Source: Cubamyces lactineus (lineage: Eukaryota; Basidiomycota; Agaricomycetes; Polyporales; Polyporaceae). From it: DNA of 64,000 nt. The position numbers and the translations under genes are program-made. Of the stretch, positions 34,486 to 47,385 are shown piece after piece. Every line of letters starts with the position of its first letter. Position 1 is the first letter of the stretch. The notes beneath the pieces were generated by a model that made no database searches, had not been told where the DNA came from, and saw only the letters and a list, made by a program, of their open reading frames with translations. The stretch covers positions 310,001 to 374,000 of the forward strand of contig JACDTU010000003.1 in NCBI GenBank assembly GCA_022376465.1, written 5' to 3'.

Positions 34486-35133
34486 GCAATATCTCACGTT
34501 TGGGTATGTTTGACTAGGGTAAGAGCCGCAATACGCAATCCCGCCATTGACGTAATTGACATGTTCTGCCAACAGGTTCTTAGATGTCTTTCGCGGTTTC
34601 CTGGCTTGACTTCTGTTACAAATACTCACCACTCACGACCGCCTCGTTACGTTATATCGTTTATGATTGTTCATTTTACAGCATTCGCACTTGTGGTAAC
34701 TTCTGTTAACCTGATTCCATACCGGAGAAGAGGTAGGGCTATTTGACCCAAAGCACGCCTGTTCCGACTGCGGTCTTCGAGCGCAATAGGGCATAATCAT
34801 GATTTGCCACGCAGCCACGCAGTATTGTACTTAATAGCCGGCCACGTGCAGGACCCCTATCTTTTAGAAGACCGACCGTTCACCAATGGAGCCGCGCCTG
34901 CACGGCCAGCTGTGATCGGCGTGGGTCGAGTAAGAAACAGAGTGCGTCCTCCTGACCTCATTCCAATTCGTCAAAGAAGATAACAGCCGCTCTAGACTCA
35001 GCCTCCGTTCCTTCGCACACGGCGGACCACCGGTACGGTATTGTTTGTGTCATGTGTGTGTCAACTTTTCCAGCGGCCGGCTATCGCGTTCTTCCGCTAT
35101 AAGAGAAGCATTTGCGCGAGTGTGCAGTCTCCC
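34486..35133. promoter_or_regulatory. Spacer and promoter between the two MFS genes
   Basis: About 650 bp. TATAAG at 35098-35103 lies only about 35 bp before the ATG at 35134, so either the 5' UTR is very short or this is not the functional TATA box. No other gene seen. Confidence 0.4.
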
Positions 35134-37364
35134 ATGGCCGCTGTTCCTCGGTCCTCGACGAACATGCAGCCCCACGACAGCGTCGAAGCGGCTCCGTGTC
35201 GTGAAAAAGGTGAGGTACGGGTGAGCGTGGATGAGGAGGCTAAGGCGTCTGCCACGGACATCTCGGAGACGTTCAGCCCCTCTGGCTCTGAACTCGACAA
35301 GCAGCAGAGCACGGAAGATGACGGTGTTGGAGTACTTCCCAGCGTGCAAACCCGTGCAATGCGTCGCAAGGCGACCATGCAGTTCGTGACGTTGTGCTGC
35401 TCCATGTTCGTCGCGGGATGGAACGATGGGACGCTAGGTCCATTACTTCCTCGCATACAGGAGGTCTACCATGTGAGTCTCCGAAGTAATTCTTCGTATC
35501 AATAATGCTAATGACTGCGAATATAGGTTGGCTATGCTGTTGTATCTTTAATTTTTGTTGTTTCTTGTACGGTATGTTGCGCGCAGTGCTTCAGTCAGCG
35601 GTCTTCTCGTTGATTGTTGGCCTCATTGACTACCCAGGGTGCAGTACTTGGGTCATGTACATTCTTGTACATGTTTGATCGCCTCGGATACGGACTGGTG
35701 AGTGTCCACCTACAAATAGAGGTATACTTGCGTTACTCAATAGGTCATGCAGGTCGTCGTACTAGGTACGTTTGCACGGGACAATGTCACGTCAGAACGG
35801 TTGTGCTAACGCTTCTGGGGCTGGTCATAGCATCTTGCCTGATGATTATCGCATATGCGCTCGAAGCTGCCGCAATCCCTTTCCCAGTTTTCGTCGTCGT
35901 GTACTTCTTCATTGGCTACGGAGGCTCCTTCCTCGTCCGTCGCACTTACTCTGTGCTTTGAGTTTTGGCGGACGCTGACCTCGCTCCATTTCACCTGCAG
36001 AATTCGGGTTCCAATGTGTTCTTAGCCAACGTCAGCGTCGGCAAAGCTTCCAGACGTTTCGGAATCCTGCATGGAGTATACGGTATGTCTGAAGACCGGA
36101 GCCTCTCATGATACCTCCCACAGAAGTTTCTCTGTATTGAATATTACCTGATATAGGTCTCGGCGCGATGGCGTCGCCGCTCGTCTCGACACAGTTCGCG
36201 CTGCTCCCGCACTGGTCATTCGTGTACCTCATCCATCTCGGTCTCCTCATTATCACCGTCATTATGCAGGTGCTCACCTTCAGATTCCAAAGCCAAGAGC
36301 GTACGTGGTATCACATATCAATTATGCCTAGACTTGTAGGTGCAATGGTGGTGCTAATGTATTCGCGATACCACAGAGTGTGCCAGGGAGATCGGGCAAC
36401 CACATCCTGACAACGGCTCGGATTCGTTACTGCTGCGTTATAAGCGTGTTTTCCGCTTGCGTGTGGTACATCTCATGGCTCTGTTCGCCTTCATCTATGT
36501 CGGCGTCGAGGTGTCCATCGGGAGTACGTTCTACATCACACGATACGTTCAATACTCGCTCAATCGTGCTGATCTTGCCAGGCTGGATTGTCACCTATGT
36601 CATCAAGCTGCGCAATGGTGGTCCGAATTCTGGATATATCCCGTCTGGTCTCTTCGGAGGTGAAACATTCACATCGTTCTGTGCGAAGCGCGATGAGGAT
36701 GGGGGGCTCATAGCCACCATATAGGTCTCATGATAGGACGAGTAGCCCTGCTTCCATTCAGCAAACTGGTGAAAAGCCCCCTTTGTACCTCTGGTGTCGG
36801 ACTGGCTAACATGCACCCACTTGGCAGGTCGGCGAACGGCGCGTCATCTTTCTCTACATACTGCTTGTCATGGCGTACGTTGTATCCTTGTCCTCTTCGG
36901 CTTCGCATCTCTAATCAGCCCACTGATTGAGTTCCTCGACTCGTTCTTAGACTCGAATTTGTCGTCTGGTTCGTTCGCTCGCAAGTCGGAGACGCGCTCG
37001 CCGTCGCCTTCATCGGCTTCTTCCTCGGACCCCTCTTCCCGATTATGACGAACCACGCTGGGGGTATCCTCCCGCCCGACCTCATCTCCGGCGGGGTTGG
37101 GTGGATCGCGAGCTGGGGCGCCGCGGGCGCGGCCGTCTGGCCATTCGTCGTCGGGGCGATCGCGTCGCGGACGGGCATCGGGAGCCTGACCCCCTTGTGA
37201 GTGCCGCGTTGCCTTGTTTGGCCTTGCGGTAGTTTGTTGTTAGATTGGGACGCGGGCTGACTCTTGAACTTGCTTGTTCACCCGACAGCGTGGTATCATT
37301 GACAGGTGTTCTGTTTGTCACATGGGCATGCGTGCCGCGCAGCCGGCAGCAGATTCAGGGTTAG
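35134..37364 (+). CDS. MFS transporter 2 (tandem paralog of transporter 1)
   Basis: Thirteen exons: 35134-35472, 35527-35571, 35638-35697, 35753-35765, 35831-35934, 36001-36082, 36157-36300, 36377-36523, 36582-36659, 36725-36768, 36828-36874, 36951-37196, 37289-37364, total 474 aa. Sequence landmarks match transporter 1 throughout: CSMFVAGWNDGTLGPLLPR, GAVLGSCTFLYMFDRLGYG, SPLVSTQFALLPHWSFVYL, FIYVGVEVSIGSWIVTYV and GPLFPIMTNHAGGILPPDL-SGGVGWIASWGAAG. Exons of 45, 60, 13, 104, 78, 44, 47 and 246 nt have exactly the same length in both genes. One extra intron (36083-36156) splits the region that is one exon in transporter 1. The first-intron donor of exon 5 is GTCCGT, weaker than the others. 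Probably a plasma membrane transporter. Confidence 0.9.
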
Positions 37365-39722
37365 AGGGGTTAGAGTCAGAGACTCACGGTCGTTTGCCAA
37401 TATGTGCGTGCAATCGGTCGCCCAGCCTAACGATACGTGCTAACCTGGACGACTATCTATTATGCATGCACTTCAAGTCACAGCAATACTTCATAGATGT
37501 TCATGTCCTCACGATATAGACGGTTTTCCTTGTAAACCCCCGACCAAGACTAGGCAATAGGCGCACAGCCTTCTCTTCAGGAAGACTGCGCCACCCGGAT
37601 GCTGACTGTGACAGGGTCCCAAAAAACTGGCAACAGGATACGATAGTCTGAGTCGATGTTTCGGAAGATGTTCTCTTCCAGGCCGTTATGGGCACAGCGC
37701 CGGCCATCATACGCAGACAGAAGTCGCAGAACTCCAGTTATGCTACGTCCCGCACCGCAGTATGCTTGCCATCAGCAATAAGTAGCCGGTCCCAGGCACG
37801 CCAGGAAAGTGAACCAAACACATCATCGTTCTACGACCTAACGTCATCCCGCGCCCAGTATCCAGGAACCACAAGTAGACCGTTCTGTCGTGATTTTGAC
37901 CATGTTGGGCGGCCGCAACGCCACAGTCGCGCCATGTGCGAATTGTGCGACCACGCACATGGATACACGCCGCCCTGGCCAGTGTGAGTAACTCAACACC
38001 GCCATGGATTTGTGGCGGCGACGCGACACCGACACCCCAGTTCTTGATATCATCCAGTTCGCGCTCATTATGATCGTTCGCGGGTGTCGGCATGCATACC
38101 AATGCGTTATGCACCGTGCAGCCTCCCGCCTACGAAATCCATCAAGCCACCAAATTATCCAACTTAATGATATCGTCATGCAATTGCGCTTGAAGACCAC
38201 TGGCCCTGTCCTGCGATCCGGCTCGTGGAATGACAGGTGGTCTCCAAAGGGACGCGACCTGCTGGTTGAGATGCTCGTAACTTGGCCCTTGCGCTCATCG
38301 TTGCTACTGCGTATTCAAAGCTACCAACGCCACAATCGTCACATGTGTTTGAAGTCGGCCGCGTCGCCATGTCGCACATCGGAACTTCGTAGGTCTCATC
38401 GTCGTAGCGGGAATCACTGAGAAGAACATGTTCCAGGTGGGTCTCCCCGCGCTCGTTCGGCACCTGAACCTGGTGGCACAGGACCTGAGGATCTCGACGG
38501 CGTTCACCCATCACTCGTCGAACGGCGTCCTGTCGACGTAGACACCACTGGTAAGTAATCGGCCGGACGCTCGTTGCAATCAGAATCCGTAACGACGTCC
38601 GCGCGCTGGAGCCTGGCGCGCGGGTACAGTTATCACCGTCGACGGTGCAAGTAAGTATATGCCAAGTTTTGTATTGCTCTCCGAACCCGTCAACGCGTCA
38701 AAGGTGGACCGGTCGTCCAGGGTCCGGGGAACACACGCTGCGCACCGGGCGCGTAGCTGGTGTGGATTGCCAAAAGCGGGTTGAAAGGAGAGCACGAACT
38801 GGCGATAGCTCCGGAGCACTCTGTCTTCTTCTTGCTTCGAATTCGAAGGCCCGCGCGGTCGCGGACTCACGGTGGTTATACAGTTGCTATCAACTCAGTC
38901 CCTAGATCATGAAAGATGGACGATGGGAGAAGACCAAGCTCTAGCCTCAAAGTGATCCGACGCTATCGACAAAACTTTCCTCACAGCGGGGGAGTTCTGG
39001 GGATCTTTCTCAGGCTCGCTGGCTGAGCGCCAAATGCGCTCTAGGTCTGCGCACCACTCCAACAACGAAACCACAGGTACAGTGCAGTACAGTGCTCGCG
39101 TACTACGCGATGACCGTGGGTGTGCATGTGCAGTGCCGCCTGCAGGCTCGCAACCGCCAGGAACGGCAGCACGACCCAGGCCAGTGTGCTTTTTTTCGCC
39201 CAAGCGTTGCTCCAGCTTGAATCCGAAGGCGACGTCGCCCAGGCTTCTGCGAGGACCACGGCCGACATCGGCGTCCTACGTCAGCGCCGCGTCGCGAGGC
39301 ACGCACGGAAGGCCTCCCAGCCTTCCGCCCTGTCCAAGTAAGCACCACCACACCACCACACAGTCCGTGTGAGTTCTAGCCAGACTGAATGGACGCGCCC
39401 CAGGACTTCGCTAGCTCGCTAAGGCTGCCATGTATCTGCCAGTGCCCAATGCTATAGCTAGTTACCACGCGGCCTGCAGCCGACGTCCCAACCACACCGC
39501 TCGCGTCAACGCTCCTCTTCCTCCGCAGCTTCCCCGCCCGTCCCTTCCTGCTGTCTTCTCACACCCCCACTTGCCCGCTTCCCAAACCACCTCGTTTTCA
39601 CGCGCTTCCAGGCATCTGATTCAGCACGCGCGCGCGCGTTTTCCGACTTCCACGCCTCAAGCCGCAGGACAGACAGGTCGCAAAGTCTACTCGGGCTCTC
39701 TGCTGATAATCGCGGCGCGCCG
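37365..39722. other. Coding-like but unresolved interval
   Basis: About 2.4 kb after the MFS pair. Several stretches read like protein on one strand, such as minus-strand GLEENIFRNIDSDYRILLPVF near 37620-37690 and plus-strand IVVAGITEKNMFQ and LVAQDLRISTAFTHHSSNGV near 38400-38520. They are interrupted by stops and cannot be joined by convincing introns. This may be the wreck of one or two genes. No family recognised. Confidence 0.3.
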
Positions 39723-39956
39723 GTGTACATACACGGCGTTCCGGCGTATCTCACGGGGCTCGAGCGTCCGGACGGGACCAGCACCCCAGAGCCCACGACA
39801 CTGTGGTGGCAATACCCGGTGACCTCCAAGCTCTCACTGGTGGCAGATGAGACAAACTCTCCCAACGCAGCTCCTACTTTGATCCTTGACCAGGGCTGGC
39901 CTTACGACACGGATGCACGGAAGGGCCCCGCCTCGGCTCCCGATGAGGCTATATGA
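39723..39956 (+). CDS. Possible 3' exon of an unrecognised gene
   Basis: This frame is open further upstream (from about 39660) and reads YIHGVPAYLTGLERPDGTS ... LWWQYPVTSKLSLVADETN ... LILDQGWPYDTDARKGP before a stop at 39954. The composition is protein-like, with Trp/Tyr-rich segments, unlike the overlapping Arg/Ser/Pro frames. An upstream exon with QALLQLESEGDVAQASARTT ending at a GTAAGC donor near 39341 could belong to it, but the connecting exons were not found. Partial or decayed gene; function unknown. Confidence 0.3.
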   Translation: MYIHGVPAYLTGLERPDGTSTPEPTTLWWQYPVTSKLSLVADETNSPNAAPTLILDQGWPYDTDARKGPASAPDEAI

Positions 39957-41499
39957 GGGTACGGCGAGCACGAGAATCGAGAGTCGAGAATCGGTGCGCG
40001 GGGCCGGGTGCGGTAGGTGCTAGTCCTCTGCTGGGTAAGTTAGGAGGTGTACGTACTGCGCCGTGGTTATATGGTTGGACGTGCCGTAACCAACTGCACG
40101 CTCGCAGCAAGGGCGGGGGCGATCGGTGGGAGTGGCGGGAGTGGTGGGAATGGTGGGAGCGGGGGGACGAACCAGTCCTTGTGGGTGCATGTGAGCGACC
40201 AGTTGACCTGCAGGCTCTAGGCTGCGCGACTACTAGGGGGCGAGGAGGCGAGGAGGCGCAGGGTGATATGGGGCGCGACGTGGTGGCGGCGGCGCCGTAT
40301 CGTGACGAGTACCGAGTCGGGGAGGCTGGGGGGAGCGAAGCATTTTGAGATGTTGAACGTTGAACGTTGAACGGCGCGGCGCGCGAGTATTACATTACTG
40401 CATTGAGCTCGGGGGTATCCTATGTGGGTGTATACGTGTATATGCGCATTCTCATCCTATCTTCTACTTCTTCGAGTCCCGAATCCTGAATCCTAAATAT
40501 TAATCCCGATTTCCAATCCCCAGAACCCAAATAACGTCCGAGCAGCGAGCAGCGGAGCTAGATGACCCTAGAGCGCATGGCGTGTATATGTGCAGCAAGA
40601 AACCCAGAGTCAAGGCGCGGGGGAGAGAACTTGGAGGGGGGGGGGAACAAAGGGGTATAGGACCTTGGTCCTTCTATCTACGGTATTAATGAGCGAAAGC
40701 GTGTATGCACAGCAGGTACGACTTGATGGTTTGGTGACGTGTTCACTATGTGGGGATGCGTGGATGCGTGGGTGCCCGGCGAGATTTGGGCGGTGTACTG
40801 ACTGCCATCCAACAGCCGCAGAACAAAACCAAGAAACAGAGAGATATCTCAGCACGACCTCATACACACCAAAGAGAGACTAAAGGCGCACGTTTCGAGT
40901 TCTGTATTCTGTAATTTGTTTGGATTGTGATTGTGATGGTGACTGTGACTGGTAATTGCGAGAGAGAGAGATCCCCAATGCGAAATGCGATTATACACAG
41001 CGAGCGAATGTACACAGCGAAGAAAAGACAGTACCCCGCGCGCGCCCGGGGTCAGTTGGTCGGTTAGGTCGGTCGGATGAAGATGGCGAGGTGGAAGTGC
41101 GAGCGAGAGGGAGGGGGAGAGAGATGGGGAAAGGGAGGGGTGCGGGTGGGGGGACCGCCTCTTCCTTTTGGGCGAACGCGGGATTCGGGATTCGGGATCG
41201 CGGTCGCGGTCGTGGGGTATGCCCTCCGAACGGCGGTCGAGGTGATGGTGGTACAGTGCGAGTGAAGCAGACGAAGGCCGGCGCGGCGCAGACGGTCGCA
41301 GCGGACGCGGACGCAGAAACGGGGGGTAAGCAATATACGGGGGACGCACGTTCTGTAAAGTATCAAAACGTCCACAAGAGACCTTCCGACAGCACAGCGA
41401 AACGGGGGAGCTCCAAGTTTCCGAACGTGCCCAGAACGCAGAACGTAGAAGACAGGCGCGACGCGAGCACGGCCGACGCGCATACACACATGCGCGCGC
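39957..41499. other. Purine-skewed spacer with short direct repeats
   Basis: About 1.5 kb before the 3' end of the minus-strand 7-TM gene. It includes three tandem TTGAACG units (about 40352-40372) and long G/A-rich runs. Open frames follow the skew and show no motif. Confidence 0.4.
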
Positions 41500-43229
41500 T
41501 CAGTACGGCGGCCGCTTGAACTCCGCGCTGATCTCCGCATCGCCCATCTCGGGGTCCGCAACCACGCGCGCCTTCTGCGTCTCGCCCTCCGAGTTGTAGT
41601 CCGACAGGCGGTCCTCGTCCGCGACGGTGAACGTCTGCATCTGCACGTGCACGCCGTCGCTCAGGTCCGACTTGTGCTTGATCGTCCCCCGCCCGACCGC
41701 CGTCGACGGCGAGAGCCCGATCGTGTTCGCGCTCGCGGCCGGGTTTGCGACGCGGAAGCTGTGGCCGGTGCTTGAGCTGGAAAGGGGGGTGGGGGGAGTT
41801 AGTATGGGATGGGGCAGGAGGAGAGAAGGGGAGGGATGCGTACAAGACTTCGGGACCGCGGTGCGAGAAGTTCGTGAGACGGCGGACGGCGCGGCATGCC
41901 ACGATCTACCAAGCCAGATGAGCTAGGAGTACCATCGAAGAGCCAAAGAGCACCACGCACCGTCGAGAAGATCGCGGCGGGCACATTGAAGATGACGCTC
42001 ATGATCGCGTTCAGGTTGAGCATGATGAACACCGTCGCGAGGAGGTTGGAGAGGAACGCGATGATGAAGTACACCAGGCCGTCCTTGAAGAGGAGCGTCA
42101 TGAGCTGCGAGCGACCGCCCTTGACGCCGAGCACGAGCTTGTACATGCTGAGGAGGAGGATGACGAGGTCGAAGCACATCGAGTAGATGAACGTCGCGGC
42201 GAGGATCGTATTGTTCGAGCCCGTCACCTGGCACCCTGCCCCGGGTATCCACGACGCCTTCACGAGCACACCTGTGCGCCGCCACCAGTCAGTACGCTGA
42301 GAGCGCAAACATAGGAAGGCTACAGGACGGTACCTTGGAGGATGAGCGACCAGTGACCGAGGATGATGACGATGATCGGGATGACGATGTACTTGTGGTG
42401 CGACCACAGGGCCATCCTGCATCGCGGGACCGCAGCGTCAGTCCGAGTTTCGCCAGAAGGGGGATCCGCAGAAGGCCGATGTAAACTCACGTCCGGATCG
42501 ACAGGTTGATGCTCGCCAGACCAGAGGAAGCCTGTCCAGTGATCTACAATTTCGCGAGGGAGTGCGGATCCGTCAGCCCAGTGCGACCGCGGGGGCGAGC
42601 TAGGGCGGAGCGTACCTGGTTGAAAGTGTACAACGCCTGGCAGTTGATCTCGCTAGGTTGCGGGAAGCGGTGGACGTCAGGAATGCGGGATCGGCGCGAT
42701 GCGTTTTTCGCGGACTTACGTCGTCGTATCGAGCGCAATGAGCCTGCGGTCGCGCGCGAGTCAGCAGAAGGCGCTGCAGTGGGAAGGCTGGTACGCACAG
42801 TCCGATCATCGTGAACAGTAAGCAGTATCTGTTCAGGAAGTAGAAGACCTGCGCGCGACGTCAGTACGGCCTGCGCGCGCTGTGCTGCGGGAGGAGTAGT
42901 TACCGCAGGGTAATGGAAGCGCTTCTTTCCGGTGATGAAGGCCCACTCAAAGTCGAGCGAGGTGACGACCTCCCAGCTGCGAAGACGCGCGCGCGTCAGA
43001 ACGTGGAAAGAAGCGTCGCGTCACAGAAGGAGCGTACATGTAGAGACCGGAGAGGACGTGCATGAACTTGAGGAAGACGGCTGGAGAAGGCGGGGGCGAG
43101 GCGGGCGATCAGCGAAACATGACCGAGAGCGGAGAGGAGCGTGCATGGGGGGACCGCGAAGACGCGGGGAGGAGGAGAAGACGTACTAGAATCGAGGATG
43201 AGCTCCTCTTGCGAGCTCCAGTCGACCAT
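41500..43229 (-). CDS. Seven-helix membrane protein, paralog A
   Basis: Eleven exons in minus-strand order: 43229-43187, 43080-43038, 42976-42904, 42848-42799, 42743-42720, 42652-42616, 42543-42491, 42416-42334, 42271-41961, 41905-41844, 41776-41500, total 351 aa. It opens with MVDWSSQEEL, then FLKFMHVLSGLYIWEVVTSL, YFLNRYCLLFTMIGLLIAL, NCQALYTFNQ, SGLASINLSIRT, WSHHKYIVIPIIVIILGHW, VLVKASWIPGAGCQVTGSN, FIYSMCFDLVILLLSMYKL, DGLVYFIIAFLSNLLATVF, LNAIMSVIFNVPAAIFST and IVACRAVRRLTNF. The tail is hydrophilic. Cys pairs in CQVTGSN and NCQAL could be extracytoplasmic. The family is common in Agaricomycetes but has no known function. A paralog with nearly identical exon sizes lies at 59.3-61.1 kb. 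Confidence 0.85.
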
Positions 43230-46056
43230 GGTGACCTAGGAGGTGGTGGGGGTAGGGTGTGGAGGAAGGCGGGGAGGAAGAGAGGGAGGCAGAGTGAGAC
43301 GCGAACCCGGAGGAGGGGGAGCTCTGGGGAAGGGACGATAGGCGGGACGGGCGGGTATTTACATGGGAGTGGTCTGCACTGGGGGACGTCGCACAGACTG
43401 AGAGCCGATGCGGACGGCGGCTGCGAAGTCGAAGCTTGCCCTTTCGCTTCCACCCAGAATTCATCAGAACACATCCTTCCAGCCCAGCGCTCCCCTCCAC
43501 GTCCACGTCCACTCCCCTCCCTTATCCGTCCTCGCCCCTCCCCACTCTGCCACAACTCTCCCTGGCACCCTCGCTGCAATCGCCACTCCCCCCAATCCGC
43601 CCTCCTCGCCCCCATCGCCAGACGCCGCCCACCGCAGCGTCCGACCCGCCTCCGGCCCAGCGCGTAGCCCGCTCTGAAAAAGCGAAATGAAAGGCACCCC
43701 CGGTCCCCGATTCCCTTCTTCGTCCTCCCTTTCTTCCATCAACGTCCTCTCCCCATCCTCCCACGCGTACGTGCACACACACACTCGCTCGGGCTCCAAG
43801 TTACGCGCACAAGCGCCCCTTGTACTTTTTTCATTTCATTTCACTTACGTTGCTCACGCCGGGCCCGCCAATCGGCCACGAGGACCCTGCGCACGCATCT
43901 TGCCCAGCTGGCACTCGCAGGCTTTTCTCGCTGCCCCGCAACCGCCGTCGACGCATCAGCAACGACCGACCGGCGGGCCACGCAGCCCAGCCCACCCGTT
44001 CCGATTGCTCTTCGTCCAGAAGAAGCCCTGGCCAAGTCTGAGTCCTGTGTGTCCAAGCACGCAAAGCAACGACACCCCTGGCCGCATGATCAGCTCCACT
44101 GCTGTTCCAGAGGTTAAACCATGTACAGCAAACCTTGGAACCCTGGAACTCACTCTGGCAACCAGCAGCCCCAAGAAGGCCGCCAAAATACAAGGCACAC
44201 ACTCTCGCAACTCACCGATAACCGCGTTCTGAAGTTGCAACGGCTTCACGCCTTTCCTTCCCCGGCGTCATCTTTCTCTCCCGTTTTGGACAGGTGTTTG
44301 TCCCTTCGAAGTTCGAACTCCCGGCCGTCGGGCCTCGCCCCCCGCTCCACCTGCCTCGTATGGCAGGTTTTCGGGGACGGCGCACCGGGGTCCGTCTCTC
44401 CACCAGCCATCAATCCCATCAGCCGCTGGATCAACCTACGGTCCCACGCCTTTTTAATTTTGGTTTTAGGTTTTTTCATTTGAGTATGCGAGGTATGCGA
44501 GCCGGCAAACGCCCCGTCAGTTACGCGGGCGCTGTGCTGCCCTTCACGCGCGTACGATCGTGGCTCTCGCTCAGGCAACGTTGGCCTTCGCTCATCGAAT
44601 CTCGCGCTCTTCCCGCTCGCCTCTGGCCAGCGCAACCAACTGAGCGCCGCGCAGATTCGTAGAAGAACCTTGAAGCCTTAGCCTGCCGCCGTCGCGCGTC
44701 GTGCGCCAGGCTGGACCTCGTCGCGCTACGTCGGTAACTCTCACGGCCAATTGCACTCTGACAGCTCGCGAGACAGGCGAGAGTTTTTAGCTCGGAGAAG
44801 GCGCGTTAGATCATGGATGAGTGTTAAGCTGAGGAACGCGACTTCCGCTAACTCTTCGCTGTGCTCTGGTCCAGCGGTGGACCGGTCACCGGCCAACTCT
44901 TGGCTCTGTGAGTCGACTTAGTCCCCTGCCACATGCCTGGATTCTGGGTCCTGGGTCCTGGGTCCGCCTGCAGACTGCGCCTTATGTCCGTATACGCCGC
45001 CGCCACGCCTCCCGTTACCGTCTACTGCCTCAACCTTCCGCCCCCGCAAATCTCCTTCCGCCTTGGGCCTTCGCCAACTCGCAAATTCGCCAACTCGCCT
45101 TCGCCCGCTGTCTCCGATGGGCCACGGCAGACGGACAGAGGACAGCCGCCACTGTTTAATAGTTTCTCGCGAAGGCCAGCCGGGCGTGCGTCAGGTATGT
45201 ACGTACACGCCCGCGTACGTACGTATATACTATAATACGCGAGACGCGAGACGGTGTTCATTTTTTTTCCTGTGCAGTGCGCGGGCTTCGTGATAGTTCG
45301 TGATCTGCTGGCAGCGGACGCGGACACGGATGCGGATGATGAGGTGAGCGTTGGGCCTCGATTCTTGCTATTCCTTGGGCCATGAGGCACTTCGTCTTCT
45401 CCCCGATGTGTGATGAAGTCCGGGATCCGAGCCTCTGTGGGAGAGTGAGAGTCGTGGAAGGCCGAGGCGGGAGACGTTGTGGTACGTTATTCGGGCGGGG
45501 GCTGTCGTATGTGTGTACTGGTAAGTCAGCCCACATATGCAGTACTCGAGCTCGATGATGCCATGACGCTGCAGTGCCTATTTCTATCCTACGAGTGCAT
45601 GGTTATTGATACCTGCAGCGTCGCAATCACAGGCAGACTGAGACGAGACTGCGTATACGATGTGCATGCAGCATAGTTACCGACAGGCGGCCCCCGCGTT
45701 CCCTGTGAGGTGTTGCCACTTGCAAGCAGTGCCATATGGACCTGAGAGCCTGGACCGTCCGTCGTTTGAGCATGTATGAGCTTCCATGTGGACCCAGGAC
45801 TCAGTTCTCAGGACAGGTTGCGGGTTGCGGGAGCGTGCCGTGTCTCGGGAAGACAGCGCCCGCTGGCACTATGGACCAGCGGGAGCGTGGCGGTCGTTCG
45901 AAGCCTGAGTTTTTTGCCATCACTGAGTTAGCATTACCGTCCGGCGCGTCATATCGACAAAGCAGGCCTGCCTCGAGCTTCTCATAATTTAAATCACTCC
46001 AAACGAGATGTTCGAACGTTCCGATCTTTCGATCACCCCGGGCCCAAAAGCAACGG
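43230..46056. other. Gene-poor spacer
   Basis: About 2.8 kb with no supported gene. The part nearest 43230 is the promoter of 7-TM paralog A. The rest has strand-biased C/T-rich stretches in which several frames are open at once on both strands, a mark of composition rather than coding. Confidence 0.4.
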
Positions 46057-47385
46057 TAACTGTATACCTAACACATTACGCCCAGTCAAAATTTACAACG
46101 GGCGTATCCGTCGGTGTCCGGGATCTACGGATTTCCGGACTGCCCCGTATGGCACCGGAAAAAGTGCACTGGTGCGTAATGTTTTACGGGGCATTCTGCA
46201 GTGGCAACGGCCATGTACGCGTGCATCCGCGCATATCCGCATCTGCAGAATAGTCCGGCTTGATTGGGAACCCCGTATACGCGCATATGCACCCGTACTA
46301 AACCGTATCCTCACGTAGATTTACTGTTCATATATGCGAAAATACGTTCCAATTGCATTCCATTCCGCAAACAGCTCTACATATATACACATCTGGGCTC
46401 GCGGATCTGCACATGCGAAGGTCGCCCGCCGTTTAGTCGCACGCGGACAGCCCACTCCCCTCCCCTCATACCTGCACACACCCCATCCCTTCCCATTGCA
46501 TCCTCCCGCCCCCCATACTCTGTATTGCCTTGCAATATGCATGCTCGGACGAGCATAGGACCATCCATTAGACGAGAGCTATGGCAGGTGACAAAAGGGT
46601 GTAAAACTCACCTGGCACGGAGACCCATGTGTTCCAACTAGATGTCTCTGTGCGCATATAGTCAGCTTTCTGAGTCAATTGTTGATCTAAGATGCAATGG
46701 GCTTACGTACCAGGACTTTCTGGATGCAAGTATAGAGGATGCTAGATGAACAATGTGAGCCCGGGCGACTAGGTGACGAAAGCAGGATGAACACACTAAG
46801 GATGGAGATGGTGGTGGTCGGAAGACAAGTGAATGTCGAGACTCGAGATGGCGTCGCTGGACTTAAGAGATTCGCGAGGGAGCTATGACGTCGATGTCTC
46901 GATCCTTGGCCAAGACAGAAAGCGGGCGCTTGCTCGAGGACGAGGGGGGGACATCGAACAGTCACAGGACAGGGCAAGAGGGCGAGCTATGGGATTGGCT
47001 GAGGGGATATGTTGGGACAAACGGACGCGAGTGCGGCCTTGTTTCAAACACGAGCGCCGTCGAGCAAGCGACCCCAGACAACAGACGGTTGTCAAACCAA
47101 ACACTTGCTTGACGAGTCCGAACACGTCCAGAACGAGCCAAACACGGTCGAGCAAAGCAAAACAAAGCATGTTCGAGCACGTCTCGAGCACGGTCTGATT
47201 CAACACACGTCAACCGTGTGAATCTGCATCGTATCAGAACAGATGGGCCCGGATGCACTCCGCAATACATGGCATTTCACAGAGCCGCGCGGAACGAAGC
47301 GTATCAACCCGTAGTTAATTTTGACTGGGCATTACGCGCTGGCGGCGGTGCTTCTCCGCGCCCCGTCAATACAGTAACTGTAACC
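46057..47385. mobile_element. Candidate non-autonomous element bounded by inverted repeats
   Basis: The left side has TAACTGTAT (46057-46065) followed by ACGCCCAGTCAAAATTTAC (46078-46096). The right side has the inverted GTTAATTTTGACTGGGC (47314-47330) followed by ATACAGTAACTGTA (47370-47383). The 17-19 bp arms match except at one or two positions, and the outer TAACTGTA blocks face each other in the same order; the right arm carries about 30 extra bases between its two blocks. Nothing coding lies between. This resembles a degenerate terminal-inverted-repeat (MITE-like) element of about 1.3 kb. A target-site duplication was not found. Confidence 0.4.

Noticed and set aside
43687..44662. Plus-strand frames of 120-180 codons in the spacer upstream of 7-TM paralog A
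   Set aside because: Pro/Ser/Arg-rich, overlapped by open minus frames, with no splice structure or motif.
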